A stretch of 64,000 nucleotides of DNA, taken from assembly GCF_029784155.1 (NCBI RefSeq), contig NC_073691.1:90354722-90418721 (forward strand), given 5' to 3'. This document shows positions 34,146-45,344 of the stretch, piece after piece. The stretch comes from Uranotaenia lowii. Lineage: Eukaryota; Arthropoda; Insecta; Diptera; Culicidae. How positions within the stretch are numbered: the first letter of the stretch is position 1; each line of letters opens with the position of its first letter. Below the pieces are notes generated by a model. It worked only from the letters and a program-made list of their open reading frames with translations, searched no databases and had not been told where the DNA came from. A program made the position numbers and the translations under genes.

Positions 34146-34375
34146 GCTGCAAAGAAAAGAGAAAAATATGTATAAAAGAAAATAGAAATAATTTTAGCAC
34201 TGAAAAGTGCTGATTGAAAAACAGGTAAGGAAAAAATAAATAATGTAAAAATGTTCCTGCAGGTACACAGCAACGATACGATGCTCCGGCGTACGTGTTG
34301 ACGGCTCAACGGTACAGATGGAAGTGAAATAGGAGACACTGATTGCGGGCAGTTCAAAGCATCATTGAACTCTCT
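34146..34375 (-). other. probable Jockey 5' UTR
   Basis: Minus-strand sequence upstream of ORF1. It contains a GC-richer block at about 34260-34360 (complement of ACGATGCTCCGGCGTACGTG) that differs from the surrounding AT-rich DNA and would hold the internal promoter expected of a LINE. The boundary near 34375 is estimated, as no target duplication can be tested. Confidence 0.45.
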
Positions 34376-35009
34376 TGTGCTGACTTTTGAATTCCTTTCT
34401 TTCACCCGAGCAGTGAACATGAGGGGATTCACTTTCATTCGAGTAATGAAAGAAAACTTCTCGAAATTGAAATTTGCTAAAGTGAGACGAATTGAAGGAA
34501 ATTTCAATTCCATTCTTTCTCATTTCTTAAAGGTCTCAATTTATCGAGACATCCTTATGCCTCGAATGAAAAGTTTTGTTATGCGGAATGAAGATTTCCA
34601 TTAAGGTAAAATCTATTTCCGAGCATACGATTGAGTCGTTGATGCAATTTTTTTTCTAAAGAATGCCAAATTTGTGAAACCAATTGAATTTTTTTATTTC
34701 CTAAACTCTAGTTTCTCAAAATGAATTATATCATTGGAAAACTTATAAATTCTGCATGTTATTGTATCATTATTATTCAATTCCCTACAATTCTTTGAAA
34801 TCTCAAAAAATGTATGTTTGGAATAGCCAACACTCAAATAAATAAATTTATTGGATAAATAAAAATGTGTTAAAAATGGTAGAATTATTTTTTTTAACGA
34901 ATCGTTTCGGGTGCCGAAGATTAACGACACAATGGTGAAGGACATTTTTTTAGGATGAAATATCTGATGATGTCATAAATTTCACTTCGACGTATTACGG
35001 AACACCCCA
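34376..35009. other. AT-rich spacer
   Basis: No gene or clear element. Short frames on both strands have no protein-like features. A TTTCTTTCA...TGAAAGAAA inverted pair lies at about 34396-34460. Confidence 0.35.
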
Positions 35010-35250
35010 CTTTCTTACTAACAGATAAGGTATCTATAATTACGTTTATTTGTTGACCAGTTTGGATTTCGATATTTCCTGTCCACAGAACACGAAGAAA
35101 ATGCTTTTTGAGCTTTTTCAGCTGAGCCCGTGTGGCAGCGGCCTAAAGAATACTGCCACTGGGATACTGGTCCATGTCGTACGAGGCGACTTATCCAGTA
35201 CTTCCCGGTTACGTTTATGTCATATTTGTGTCTATTGAAAATCAATGAGG
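35010..35250 (-). pseudogene. fragment of a repeated protein-like sequence, copy 1
   Basis: Read on the minus strand, one frame gives FLRVLWTGNIEIQTGQQINV followed by IIDTLSVSKKVGCS. Nearly the same peptide, FLRVLWTGNIETQTGQQINV then ILDTFQVSGIRKGVG, is encoded at 42430-42330 on the same strand. The nucleotide match covers at least 35024-35098 against 42355-42436. I do not recognise the family. The change of frame with AEKAQKAF at about 35100 suggests decay. Confidence 0.5.
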
Positions 35251-35260
35251 CTGTATCTGG

Positions 35261-35734
35261 TGTGGTAGCCATCCTTTCACTACACACCTTACTTCTCAAT
35301 TTTACTACTCTAAACTATTCAACACCTTTTTTTTCAAACCACTTAAAAAACCTAGCAAAATACGTGCTATCGTTCAAAAATTCGAACCAAGAATAATCAA
35401 AACAGTCCGTTCGTTCATCCATCGTTCTCCTCAGTTCACTCTCCGTTCACTCATTCTCTCACGCGGAACTCGGAATACACATTCCAATCGCGTGTGCAAA
35501 ACTGTATTATTTTTAAACAACTTCAAACTTTTTTTCATAATCTATGAACTTAATAAGATACATTTCCGTTTACACATTCAAGTAAGGTGGCTACTCTACA
35601 AGCAATTGAATATAGCAATCAAGACTACTGAGACAAATATAATATTAAGTTTCAATCGAAGTTATTATAATTACATTTTAATATTTTAACTACCAATTTA
35701 TTATAAATCTTTCCCTCAGGCTATATCTACCACA
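35261..35734 (+). repeat. left LTR, 474 bp
   Basis: It starts TGTGGTAG and ends CTACCACA. Against the right LTR I count three substitutions and one T-run length difference, which implies a recent insertion. Confidence 0.93.
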
Positions 35735-36399
35735 TTCGCCTCCTTCTGTACTCTACTTTTAAAGAAAAAGATATGCTAGACATTTTATTCTCTAATATTC
35801 AATTTTCTTATTTGAAAATATATCCTGGATAAAATCAGATTAAAACCTCTTTTTTTAACTAACAAAAAGGGATACCAAAAGATAAAAATAACCTTATAGA
35901 ATTAACAATTATAGAATTCCTAAAACGACCAAAAAATAACTGTAAAAGGAATGTAAAAAATATTTACGAAAGCAATTGAAATTATTCATCTAACTGTATA
36001 TGATTTTCATAACTCGCTATGAAATCTTATTCCTTTTTTTTACGTATCGAGTCAAATCAAATCAACCTTGTATACACATCTCAGGTGGCGATGGAAATCC
36101 CATGCTAAGTGTTAGTAATTTTTTTTTTTTGTAAACATTGTAACTATGACAATTCGTGACGTCAGTTGCATTTTCAAACAAACAACCATCATCGCTGTAC
36201 CAGCAAAAACTAGAGAAAAAATCATTGCCAACTGCTGTTTACGATTCTCGTCTACATAAACATACTCGCAAGTGACCTTTTTAATTTGCTGGAATAGTAT
36301 GCTAATTTGTTCGTCACCTTTCTTTATACCTCATTGAAATCATATACTTCGCTGAGTGCATGAGTTCTGCCGTTCTCCAGTCACTCACTCATTTGACAG

Positions 36400-37440
36400 G
36401 TAAACAAGATGATTTTCTGTTTGTTTCTGTTTGTTCAAAAAACAAATCTTCGAATCCCCACTAGTGGAATCAGGAACAAGGAAACTCCGATGCGTCACCA
36501 AAATTTGCGGATAAGCAGAAGTAGGAACCATCCCAGAATGCATCGAGAACCAGAAACCACACAAATCAGGACAAGTAAAGTCCTCCGGCCAAAATTACGC
36601 CTGCAAAAAATAAATGGATATAAAATGTCTCCCGTTCCAGTTCTATACGACTGTCACTGTAGGTCCCCTTACACACGAAAACCACTCGGGCGACAATGGA
36701 ACTTTAAAAGAATCTCGAGGAAACCTATTAAACAAAGTGTTGCCATTTGAAGAATTGAATAAGCCGCTGCAGGATGGTAAGTGAATCTATGATTGACCAT
36801 TGGCTATGTAAATTTTGCCCTAAACCGATGTCATCAATCAGTCATTTGCTCAACTTAAACTTTGCCTATACTTAAATGAAGAGTCTGTAAAACAACAGTT
36901 TCCAAATCTATAAATATTTTTAGAAAGCCGCGGTATAGTCCGGAAACTCCACTGATTACCGAAGAAGCGACTCCAGCCAGAGGTAACAAACCGATCCAGA
37001 CATCAGCTGGGTAAGAAAACTCTTAAGAGTCCAAACCACAGGAACTATGAAAAAAAAACCAGGGAACATGTCATAGTCGAGGCGATGATTCAAGCAAACG
37101 GACAATTATTAGCGGCTCCTTTCTGGAACAACCTGGAGGCTCAAACAACTTGCTTAATAAAGGATGTGTGTAAACTTCAAACTCATAACTACCCTTGACG
37201 GCCTCTTTAACGACAACAACAAATCTCAACTGAAGTTCACATTCTACAAGAAGCGAACAAGAACGAATCAACCTTCTATCAAGAAGAATTTATAGAGCGA
37301 TTCAGAGAATGGATTTATTTCTGTTCGGTACCGATATCTTTCAAAAGGATCCTACAATTGAACACACCATACGACAATCAGCTTGCCTCAATCAGACTTC
37401 AGAGTAAACATTGTAGTAAACATGAAGCCTAGATTTTAAT
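36400..37440 (+). other. exon-like segment inside the LTR element
   Basis: This stretch is richer in G+C and shows several protein-like open pieces. One starts with ATG at 36614 (MDIKCLPFQFYTTVTVGPL, then NKVLPFEELNKPLQD) and meets a consensus donor GTAAGT at 36777. An acceptor-like TTTTTAG ends at 36923. Another open piece, near 37230-37435, includes STFYQEEFIERFREWIYFC and ends HCSKHEA followed by TAG. The phases do not join cleanly with the sites I tried. It may be a decayed gag-like or captured gene; I do not recognise a family. Confidence 0.35.
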
Positions 37441-38794
37441 TTTATATTGTACTCTACCCGATGTTTACGATCCGCATTGAAATCGTGCTTTGCTACTGCA
37501 TCAAAACCCGTTAAGAAATCGAAATAAATGACAAAATATTATCAAACTAAAATTTGGAAACAGTTTCTAAGTCAGTAGCTTAGTTAAATTTTTTTGTGTG
37601 GCTACCTTGATAGATTTGCCTGTGTTGGCAATGTAAACCAACTTTTGGAGTTGGAGAATTATGAAATATGGTTTCTGAAAAATTGAGTTAGTGCAACGTT
37701 ATGCAACTATTTCATAGAAGAAATCAGTTTTGTTCCAATCCTTGTATGTTCTGTGTTGTGTCATTTAACATAAGATGTTTACTGATAATTGTTTCAATTA
37801 ATAGTCTTTTATATTTCATTTTACGATTATTTTTACCGTTTAGTTTTTTTTTTTTTTTACTTTCGAATTGTTATACAAACTTCAATCATAGTTCGATCCG
37901 TAGTCTATTTTTTTGTGTTATTTGTGTGGTATCCGTCTTTCCGAATTATGATCTTGTTTCTAACCATTTTTCTTTTTCTGCATATTTCATTTGAAATTGT
38001 CAAATATGAAGAATACAAATAATAAAAAGGGAAATTTCAAATTCTATTGACTTCCGTTTGTGTATGTTGTTTTTTAATTTCTTATTTACATTTCATCATT
38101 TTCTTTGGATCGTAAAAATCATTGAATAAGAACATGAAACATTTCGGTATTTCATTTTATTATGTTTGTGACTTGCTGACCTCTCGCGCAAAACCAAATG
38201 GGACTTGACGTCTTGGATGTCGTCTTTCAACAAACTTTCAATGATCGATTTCATAACTTTTATGCTAACTCAACACATTTAAAACAACCTTCGGTACTCT
38301 GAGTAGATCTATCAATGTATATTGGAACAACGTGATCGAGTTTTGATCTGATATGTAGAATACAATTAAAATTCTACAATTACCATGAACCAACTAGGAA
38401 ATTGACTTTTCTTTCTGATCAGGTGAACCGAATCAGTTTAAATGCTCAATTCGAATCAAAATTATTGGGCATCAGGGTGCATATTACAAAATGTAAAGAG
38501 CCCACCGTATTCATTTCAGATGTGCCTTCAAACCACGTCACATAAAATTAGGCTGCTTTGTTCTCCGCTATTCACCAATCAAACACTTAAAAGTAAGGCC
38601 ATTCAATAATTGACGGATGACGTGAAATATTTCTTTTCTACTGTCAAGTACTTGTTGTCTACAAGCAATCCAACTTGAAGTTTCATCTTTTCAATAATTT
38701 ATTTTTTTTTTTTTGGGGACTTGGCATCTAGCAAGAAATTTTTCGAAAAATCCACTATAATGATCAATTACATAATTTTTTCTTTTAATTTAAT
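37441..38794. other. LTR-element interior, AT-rich
   Basis: No recognisable gene. Isolated degenerate relatives of the 110-bp unit occur near 38170-38260 (GACCTCTCGCGCAAAACC). Two overlapping hydrophobic frames at 37701-38022 are T-rich and unlikely to be real. Confidence 0.4.
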
Positions 38795-39610
38795 TTCATT
38801 TACATAGCAACCCCTCGTTTCGCATAAATTTAATGGGACTTGACTTTTGATGAGTATTTTCAATGATCTATAACTTTACTTTTCTTTATTTAATCTCATT
38901 AGTTTGTGACCTCTCGCACAAGCTTAATGGGGACTTGACCTCTCGCAAGTCATCTTTTGATGAACTCTTTCAGTGATCAATTACTTTACATTTCTTTATT
39001 TCATCTCATTAGTTTGTGACCTCTCGCACAAACTTAATGGGGACTTGACCTCTCGCAAGTCATCTTTTGATGAATTATTTCAGTGATCAATTACTTTACA
39101 TTTCTTCATTTCATCTCATTAGTTTGTGACCTCTCGCACAAACTTAATGGGGACTTGACCTCTCGCAAGTCATCTTTTGATGAATTATTTCAGTGATCAA
39201 TTACTTTACATTTCTTCATTTCATCTCATTAGTTTGTGACCTCTCGCTCAAACTTAATGGGGACTTGACCTCTCGCAAGTCATCTTTTGATGAACTATTT
39301 CAGTGATCAATTACTTTACATTTCTTTATTTCATCTCATTAGTTTGTGACCTCTCGCACCAACTTAATGGGGACTTGACCTCTCGCAAGTCATCTTTTGA
39401 TGAATTATTTCAGTGATCAATTACTTTACATTTCTTTATTTCATCTCATTAGTTTGTGACCTCTCGCACAAACTTAATGGAGACTTGACCTCTCGTAAGT
39501 CATCTTTTGATGAATTCTTTCAGTGATCATTTACTTTACATTTCTTTATCGTATCTCATTAGTTTGTGACCTTTCGCCCAAACTGAATGCGACTTGATGT
39601 CTAGCAAAAT
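38795..39610 (+). repeat. 110-bp tandem repeat, about seven copies
   Basis: The landmark AGTTTGTGACCTCTCGCAC recurs at 38901, 39011, 39121, 39231, 39341, 39451 and 39561, exactly 110 bp apart. Each unit has two CCTCTCGCA words and TGATCAATTACTTTACATTT. The outer units are the most diverged. Confidence 0.95.
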
Positions 39611-40602
39611 GAATTTTACTAAATTTAAATTACCATTATTTGTGATTCAATTTTATCTAGTCAATATACTTTTAAAAATTATATATCATCATTTATGTTC
39701 AACTGTAACTTTCAGATCATGGAGTAAATTAGAGTGTTAGTAAAAATGTGTACCCAATCGCAACTTCAATCGAACAAATAAAAAATCATACCTTGAAGAC
39801 AGGATTGTATCATAAAGTACGCAGGATTGTATAATAAAACTGATAGTATGATCGCCACTCAATATATGTTCGGGAATAGGAATTACCAATAAAACATGAG
39901 CTCAGGCATAAATTGTAGAAACAACATATCACCAAACTCCATCTTTTACATTGCAAAATGATTGAATGAATGAATATTTGATATGTTATGTACTGAATTA
40001 ATATACTTCTATTATACAACTATGAAATTTATTGAAGCATTAACTATAAATTACCATCTTAATTTTGACTTTATCTTCACAATCTTGACCAAGAATAATT
40101 AACTGCTGTAACTAAGGTAACAAACAAACAAGATATTAATGTTAATATGAACACTTGAGGAAACTCCCCAAAATATACTTTGTGTAATTCTTCGAAAGCC
40201 AAGTGAAATATTTCAAGTCCAACTATGACCTTTTTTTCATAATCATTTTTCAATAAATCTTATTCCAATGAATTTTATTCAAAATGTCTATTTTCTACAA
40301 ATTATTTAGATGATATTCTAGTGGTCTATACATTTTACATCCTACAAAGCACACTGTGCAATTAAAAAAAATAAAAACTACAAATTCATTGCAATATTTT
40401 TTTTTTTTAATCCTTCAAATGTTCATCTGAATAATATCAACATAATCCGTACAGACACAACTATATTTTAACGCTTGGCACCCCTGCCTGTGAATCGTAG
40501 CTTGAGTTATTCTTTTACAATTATTTCGCAAGCGACGCCATTTTTGTGAATTCAAATTAAATACACATTGTACTCACCCGATGGGAGCGTAAGCTGCGCC
40601 AT
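39611..40602. other. LTR-element interior, 3' part
   Basis: AT-rich and without a gene. No typical polypurine tract precedes the right LTR; the last bases are GGGAGCGTAAGCTGCGCCAT. Confidence 0.45.
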
Positions 40603-41077
40603 TGTGGTAACCATCCTTTCACTACACACCTTACTTCTCAATTTTACTACTCTAAACTATTCAACACCTTTTTTTTTCAAACCACTTAAAAAACCTAGCA
40701 AAATACGTGCTATCGTTCAAAAATTCGAATCAAGAATAATCAAAACAGTCCGTTCGTTCATCCATCGTTCTCCTCAGTTCACTCTCCGTTCACTCATTCT
40801 CTCACGCGGAACTCGGAATACACATTCCAATCGCGTGTGCAAAACTGTATTATTTTTAAACAACTTCAAACTTTTTTTCATAATCTATGAACTTAATAAG
40901 ATACATTTCCGTTTACACATTCAAGTAAGGTGGCTACTCTACAAGCAATTGAATATAGCAATCAAGACTACTGAGACAAATGTAATATTAAGTTTCAATC
41001 GAAGTTATTATAATTACATTTTAATATTTTAACTACCAATTTATTATAAATCTTTCCCTCAGGCTATATCTACCACA
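40603..41077 (+). repeat. right LTR, 475 bp
   Basis: Direct repeat of the left LTR (TGTGGTAA ... CTACCACA). The target copy TCTGG follows at 41078-41082. Confidence 0.93.
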
Positions 41078-41082
41078 TCTGG

Positions 41083-42329
41083 GAGGGGGAGAAAATAGGT
41101 CAAGGTCAATTATTGCATGCAGATTTCAGAAGTTTTTCAAGTTCAAAACATTTTAAGAAAATTTTTCGAATCTGAATCAGTTTTAAATTCTTGCTCGAAT
41201 TTTTGAACCTTTGTACGTATTTTCTCTCGAGAAGGGTATGCCAATTTAATTTTTATAATTGCGTCATGGCTTTTCAATCATTTAAGCCGTACAAATATCG
41301 TTTCCATTGAAAAATAGTTCAAACAAATATTTTCTTTTAGGTTGCCAAAAGGCCTGAAAATTCACTATTAAATCAAGTTTTTGATCAAAACTTGTATCGC
41401 ATGTCAACCGTCATATCTGTTTTACCTAATATATGTCACTTCTCTAGTATTGACACATGTTCCCTTAGCTTTACAATGGTTATAGTAAGAAGAGTCAAAG
41501 CTCCTCTAATATTGTACTCTGATATTTCGTTATCATACGTCAATCCTGGTTCAGGAATCCACTGCTACAGCTTCGTGCAGTGTTAATATCGCTTGTTTCA
41601 AATTTGGCGTCACAAGAACTCATTGTAGTCGTCTAACCAGAGCGCTAACTGGTCAGTTGAAATACAAATATATAAAAACAAGACTTTGTGTTCTGAATCT
41701 CCTGTATGGTTAAGCTATGATTCAGAGGTACTATTTTACCTATATTTAACTTCCACTTAGTGTGTACATGTCCTTATTATGCCCGACTACATTTCTTTAA
41801 TGTATGTCAGAATTTAACAAAGTAAGTTAAAAAAAGTCCTTATTTCCAATATTATGATTAAAAAAAATCTTTATTGCTTATAAACCCCAATGTGGATAGG
41901 CTAAATGCCAACCTTGCCATTATAAAATCGTTTATTTGCCCTCATTGTAGCATCCTGGTTAAAACATTTTCTGATCTTTGTAAACTCAAATCTCCTGAAT
42001 TTTGTAGTTGTGAATCAATAATGTATGATTCATTTTAGCTCATAAGTGCTTGTTTTTTTTTGCTAGAAAGTTTTTATGTCTCTCGCCTATCCTGTTATAA
42101 GTGTATCTAATTCTAAGAATTTAAACTAAAATAACAATCTGTCATTTTCACCCAATGTGGTTATAAGCTTCAATGCTTCAAAATCTCTACGTGGATCGGC
42201 TTGATGCCCTAAATATTTATTTATTTTCTAATCCTTTTATAGTTTTCAGGTTTCGCAGGTATATGATGAAATCTGTGCAAAAAAGGCTAGGCACAATTTT
42301 CCCGTTTGTTTGGATAATGTGCCGCTATT
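41083..42329. other. spacer, no gene
   Basis: AT-rich sequence with no convincing frame. The phrases ATGTGGATAGGCTAAATGCC (41890) and ACGTGGATCGGCTTGATGCC (42186) are two related copies about 300 bp apart, perhaps an old duplication. Confidence 0.35.
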
Positions 42330-42445
42330 AAGCCTACCCCTTTTCTGATACCTGATACCTGAAAGGTATCTAAAATTACGTTTATTTGTTGACCAGTTTG
42401 GGTTTCGATATTTCCTGTCCACAAAACACGAAGAAAACCATAACC
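42330..42445 (-). pseudogene. fragment of a repeated protein-like sequence, copy 2
   Basis: The minus-strand frame gives FLRVLWTGNIETQTGQQINV, ILDTFQVSGIRKGVG and then GLIAAHYPNKREN. It matches copy 1 at 35010-35250. It is cut at 42446 by a 2.2-kb TIR element. Beyond that element, 44690-44710 (GAGCTTTTTGAGCTTTT) resembles copy 1 at 35104-35122, so the copy probably continues there. Confidence 0.5.
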
Positions 42446-42503
42446 ACCCAAGTAACCATAAGCACTAAAATCTAGCATCAACTCTGCTCTAGCGTCAGCT
42501 ATA

Positions 42504-43675
42504 CTGCCCCTATTCGCATATGAGTCCCATGTGTAAAAACTGCAAACCGAGAAAAACGCTTGTAAAGTTTGAAACTTGTTTTCATAAAAACAATCGTATA
42601 AATCATTTGTTGGCAAAACCTATCAATACTTCGGATAGAAAACACTTCAAAGAATACTTCTGTTTACTTTTGCGCTAATACTAACTAATAATTACGGAGA
42701 AATTTCAATAAAACACTCATGTGACTCATATGCGAATATTCTTAACCCTCGAACAGAGATTATTCGCAAATGAGTCTCTGGTGCTAAAGTTATCGGCAAG
42801 TGGCAAGTACTTTTCTAACATATTTTTTTTCATTTGTTTACCATTCTTTTTGATGACAGAAGAAAGTTATCGAAAGATCTTGATTCCAAACTGATTTCAA
42901 TCAAGGTTTATTCGCCAAGTGGGATGTGTTTTCCAGTGTTTTTCCAAAACTTTGTTTTCATTCTTGTGAAATTTCTGCAAATTTATCATACATCTTCATC
43001 ATTTAATTCAATGTGTGTTACGGATACGCATATAACAACGACCAAAAGTTTGCTGGATTCAAGACAAAGGAGATTTCTCCCGGGAACATCTTCCTAGGTA
43101 ATAAACGAAAACAGTGGTATTGATATTGCTGTGCGCGTATAGAATAAAGTATTGAAAAAAGTTTGTTATTTTATTACCGAAACAACACTTCAAGTACCAC
43201 CTACCCGATCACACATTAGATCGTCGAAATTACCCATGAAGGAACCATCCTGACCGAAGATTGATCTATTAAGCGTTGTTCATCGGTTGATTTTTGTCAA
43301 AAAAATATTTTTGTTTACCAATTACTTATTGATGTTTTTTGTGACTAAGAACCAAATTTCTTCGGAATCATTTCGATACTATACGTTCAATTTTTATGTA
43401 AATTAATGTTTTAAGCATTAAATTATTGATTTAATTCATTTTCTATCCATCCTTTCCTTCAATTGTAAGCTCTGGCGCTTAATTTCGGTCATGGGACTCA
43501 TATGCGAATATTTTTCACATGGGACACATCAGGGGTCATATTTTTTCGAAATTTTGGGAACAAACTTCGAACAAAAACTTGTTTTATAGGTAAATTGGAG
43601 CACAAAGAAGCGTTTTCCATCGATAACTCAAAAACGATGAAAATGCACATGGGACTCATATGCGAATAGGGGCAG
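42504..43675. mobile_element. 1.17-kb MITE with TTCGCATATGAGTC repeats
   Basis: The ends CTGCCCCTATTCGCATATGA (42504) and the complement ending 43675 are flanked by TATA (42500-42503, 43676-43679). The inverted match is perfect over more than 30 bp. The motif CATATGAGTC or its complement recurs internally near 42724, 42764 (as CAAATGAGTC) and 43497. It has no transposase; frames inside are short. Confidence 0.85.
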
Positions 43676-43985
43676 TATAGTGCTTGATTCTGTGCATCAT
43701 TTTAGCTCTGTGAGCCAGGTTTGGCGAAATTAACTGCTGCATTAGTGCAGAAACTGGTATAACCCTATAAAAGCACTGTTATAGCATTGGTTGAAGCTAC
43801 AGCGTTGGCGGGCAAAATGCTGGGAAAATGCAAATGGCGTTCGAATGAGGTTCGACCATGCGAAAAAAAATTATTTTGGATTTTTGTTCGGTTAATTTTT
43901 CGGCCATGATACTAAATTTGTAATTATTTTTATATTCGCTTATGCATATTGAGGAGATCTCTCGGATTGAATTTTCTACATGATA

Positions 43986-44095
43986 TTTTTTTTTATTTTT
44001 CGGGTGAAGGTGACCTGGAATCGAACTCATGACATATGTGGCTCTGACATTTGACATTGACTCTGCCTGTGAACCTATCAGGTCCGCGTTAAATC
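43986..44095 (-). mobile_element. tRNA-derived SINE fragment
   Basis: On the minus strand the sequence ends CACCCGAAAAATAAAAAAAA, an A-rich 3' tail. Upstream is GAGTTCGATTCC (44028-44017), a good RNA polymerase III B box. A weaker A-box-like CAGGCAGAGTCA lies about 40 bases before it. The left boundary is uncertain. Confidence 0.5.
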
Positions 44096-44190
44096 TTTGA
44101 AAAAAAAGACCTATTTGAATCAAATTTCTAGCAACCGGTGCCCTGAATTTGCATTGATTCAGCATCAATCAATGCTAATGTGCTTTGGCC

Positions 44191-44342
44191 AGATGTCCGC
44201 GAGTTCGAGCCCAAGAGTAAACATCGAACACAGTTGTACCGGATAAGTTTTTCAATAACGATCCGCCAACTGTAACGTTGATAAAGTCGCGAATGCCATA
44301 ATTATGGTAAAACGACTATAATCGAAACAAAAAAAAAAAAAA
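44191..44342 (+). mobile_element. 5'-truncated tRNA-derived SINE
   Basis: The insert is flanked by the 11-bp direct repeat GTGCTTTGGCC (44180-44190 and 44343-44353) and ends with a run of A. It starts just before a B box (GAGTTCGAGCC at about 44201-44211), so the A box has been lost. The body continues CATCGAACACAGTTGTACCG and ends ACTATAATCGAAAC before the tail. It resembles mosquito tRNA-type SINEs in layout. Confidence 0.78.
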
Positions 44343-44781
44343 GTGCTTTGGCCTAATGCCACTGTAGTATTTACATAGTGCTTAAAAGCATTAAAGCAAG
44401 CTTTTGTGATGCCAATTTAATGCTTAGAAAATATAGCATTTGTTATTCTGATTTAGAGCAATGTTGCATTTCAAAAGCATTGTGCAAAGCTGATAGAATG
44501 CAAGTTGCATTTTAAAAGAGTGGTATAATTCTAACATGATGCAGCATAGCACTCGAAGGGCTGTTGTAATGCAAAATTGCACTTGATGTGCTGATATAGT
44601 GTAATTTAGCCTTTGAATGCTGGTGTAAAGCTATAAAAATGCAAAGCTTTAGTGCTTATGGTTACTTGGGTATTTTCACATCATTTCCTGTTACTGGAGC
44701 TTTTTGAGCTTTTACTCTGAAAACTCGGAAAGGAAAAGGAAATGTTCGTTTCCAAAACTAACCTTATTACAAGTAAACAAT

Positions 44782-45344
44782 TCATTGGTTCTGCAGAGCT
44801 TGTAGAAGTCGGACGCGTTTGTCTCATGGTCTTATCAAGGGGTGTTCGATAGAAGAAACTACAGCTTTCTACATCCGGGTATAGTTACCGTTAGTGCAGT
44901 TTGTTACGCGAAATTTCGACAAATACATAATTGCCGCGTGTTTTGTGACCAAAATGATAAGGACGGATCACACAACGGATTTTCATCCATCGAATCACCC
45001 TTGAGGCTGGTAAACCATCGTTGCTGCCATTGTACTCTCCATCATCGTAGAACAATAGGACTCAAGACATAATCGCCAGCCAGTCAGCACAAAAGGCTTC
45101 GCTGTTGGTTCGGTAGCAGATTGGAACAGGGTGTACCAAATAAACTGATCCGGTTTAAAGTGCCATAGCCGGTGAAAAACCACGTGGTGGAAAAAAAATT
45201 AAGAAGTGCTTCCAAATTGTGAGTTCTTTTTTCATTTTTCTTCTCTTTTCTCCTTCTATTTTTTCTCCTTATTTTAGTTTTTGAATATATTTTGCATTGC
45301 TCATATTTTCAACACGGAAGACATTCGTGTCTCCGTAAGAAATA
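44782..45344 (+). promoter_or_regulatory. I-type LINE 5' UTR with expected internal promoter
   Basis: Starts TTCATTGGTTCTGCAG directly after the target duplication and is much less AT-rich than the flanking DNA for the first ~400 bp. A pyrimidine-rich stretch (45220-45290, TTTTTCTTCTCTTTTCTCC) precedes ORF1. Full-length LINEs of this kind transcribe from an internal promoter here; no specific element is identified. Confidence 0.5.

Larger units (their letters stand above)
1..34375 (-). mobile_element. Jockey-like LINE, heavily interrupted; 3' end lies outside the window
   Basis: One minus-strand non-LTR retrotransposon can be followed through the left half of the window. Its 5' UTR and ORF1 are at 34375-32721. 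ORF2 runs through 32734-32529, 12194-11876, 10995-9844, 8442-8162 and 624-1. The reading frame rejoins across the insertion borders at 624/8162, 10995/11876 and 12194/32529, which shows that these pieces were one element. ORF1 has three CCHC knuckles; ORF2 has an apurinic-type endonuclease followed by reverse transcriptase, and ORF1 and ORF2 overlap by 14 bases. Small frameshifts, for example near 10170 and 33530, show that the copy is dead. The 5' boundary near 34375 is an estimate from where the UTR-like sequence ends. Confidence 0.85.
35261..41077 (+). mobile_element. complete LTR retroelement without recognisable pol
   Basis: Two direct LTRs (35261-35734 and 40603-41077) are bounded by the 5-bp target duplication TCTGG (35256-35260 and 41078-41082). 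The 4.9-kb interior has no reverse transcriptase, integrase or protease that I can see in any frame, so the element is probably non-autonomous. The interior has a less AT-rich, exon-like stretch at 36400-37440 and a 110-bp tandem array at 38795-39610. No clear primer binding site follows LTR1 (the next bases are TTCGCCTCC). The orientation is arbitrary. Confidence 0.87.
42447..44670. mobile_element. 2.2-kb TIR element with nested insertions
   Basis: The inverted ends begin CCCAAGTAACCATAAGCACT (42447) and the complement ends at 44670, perfect over 23 bp. The interior near both ends is rich in words such as ATGCAAA, AGCATT and TATAGTGC. A target duplication could not be resolved. It contains a TATA-flanked MITE (42504-43675) and two SINE pieces. 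The end sequence resembles that of the element at 55879-57326. Confidence 0.78.

Noticed and set aside
35492..35689. Frame of 65 codons found in both LTRs
   Set aside because: It is repeated only because the LTRs are repeats. It is hydrophobic and AT-driven and has no known counterpart.
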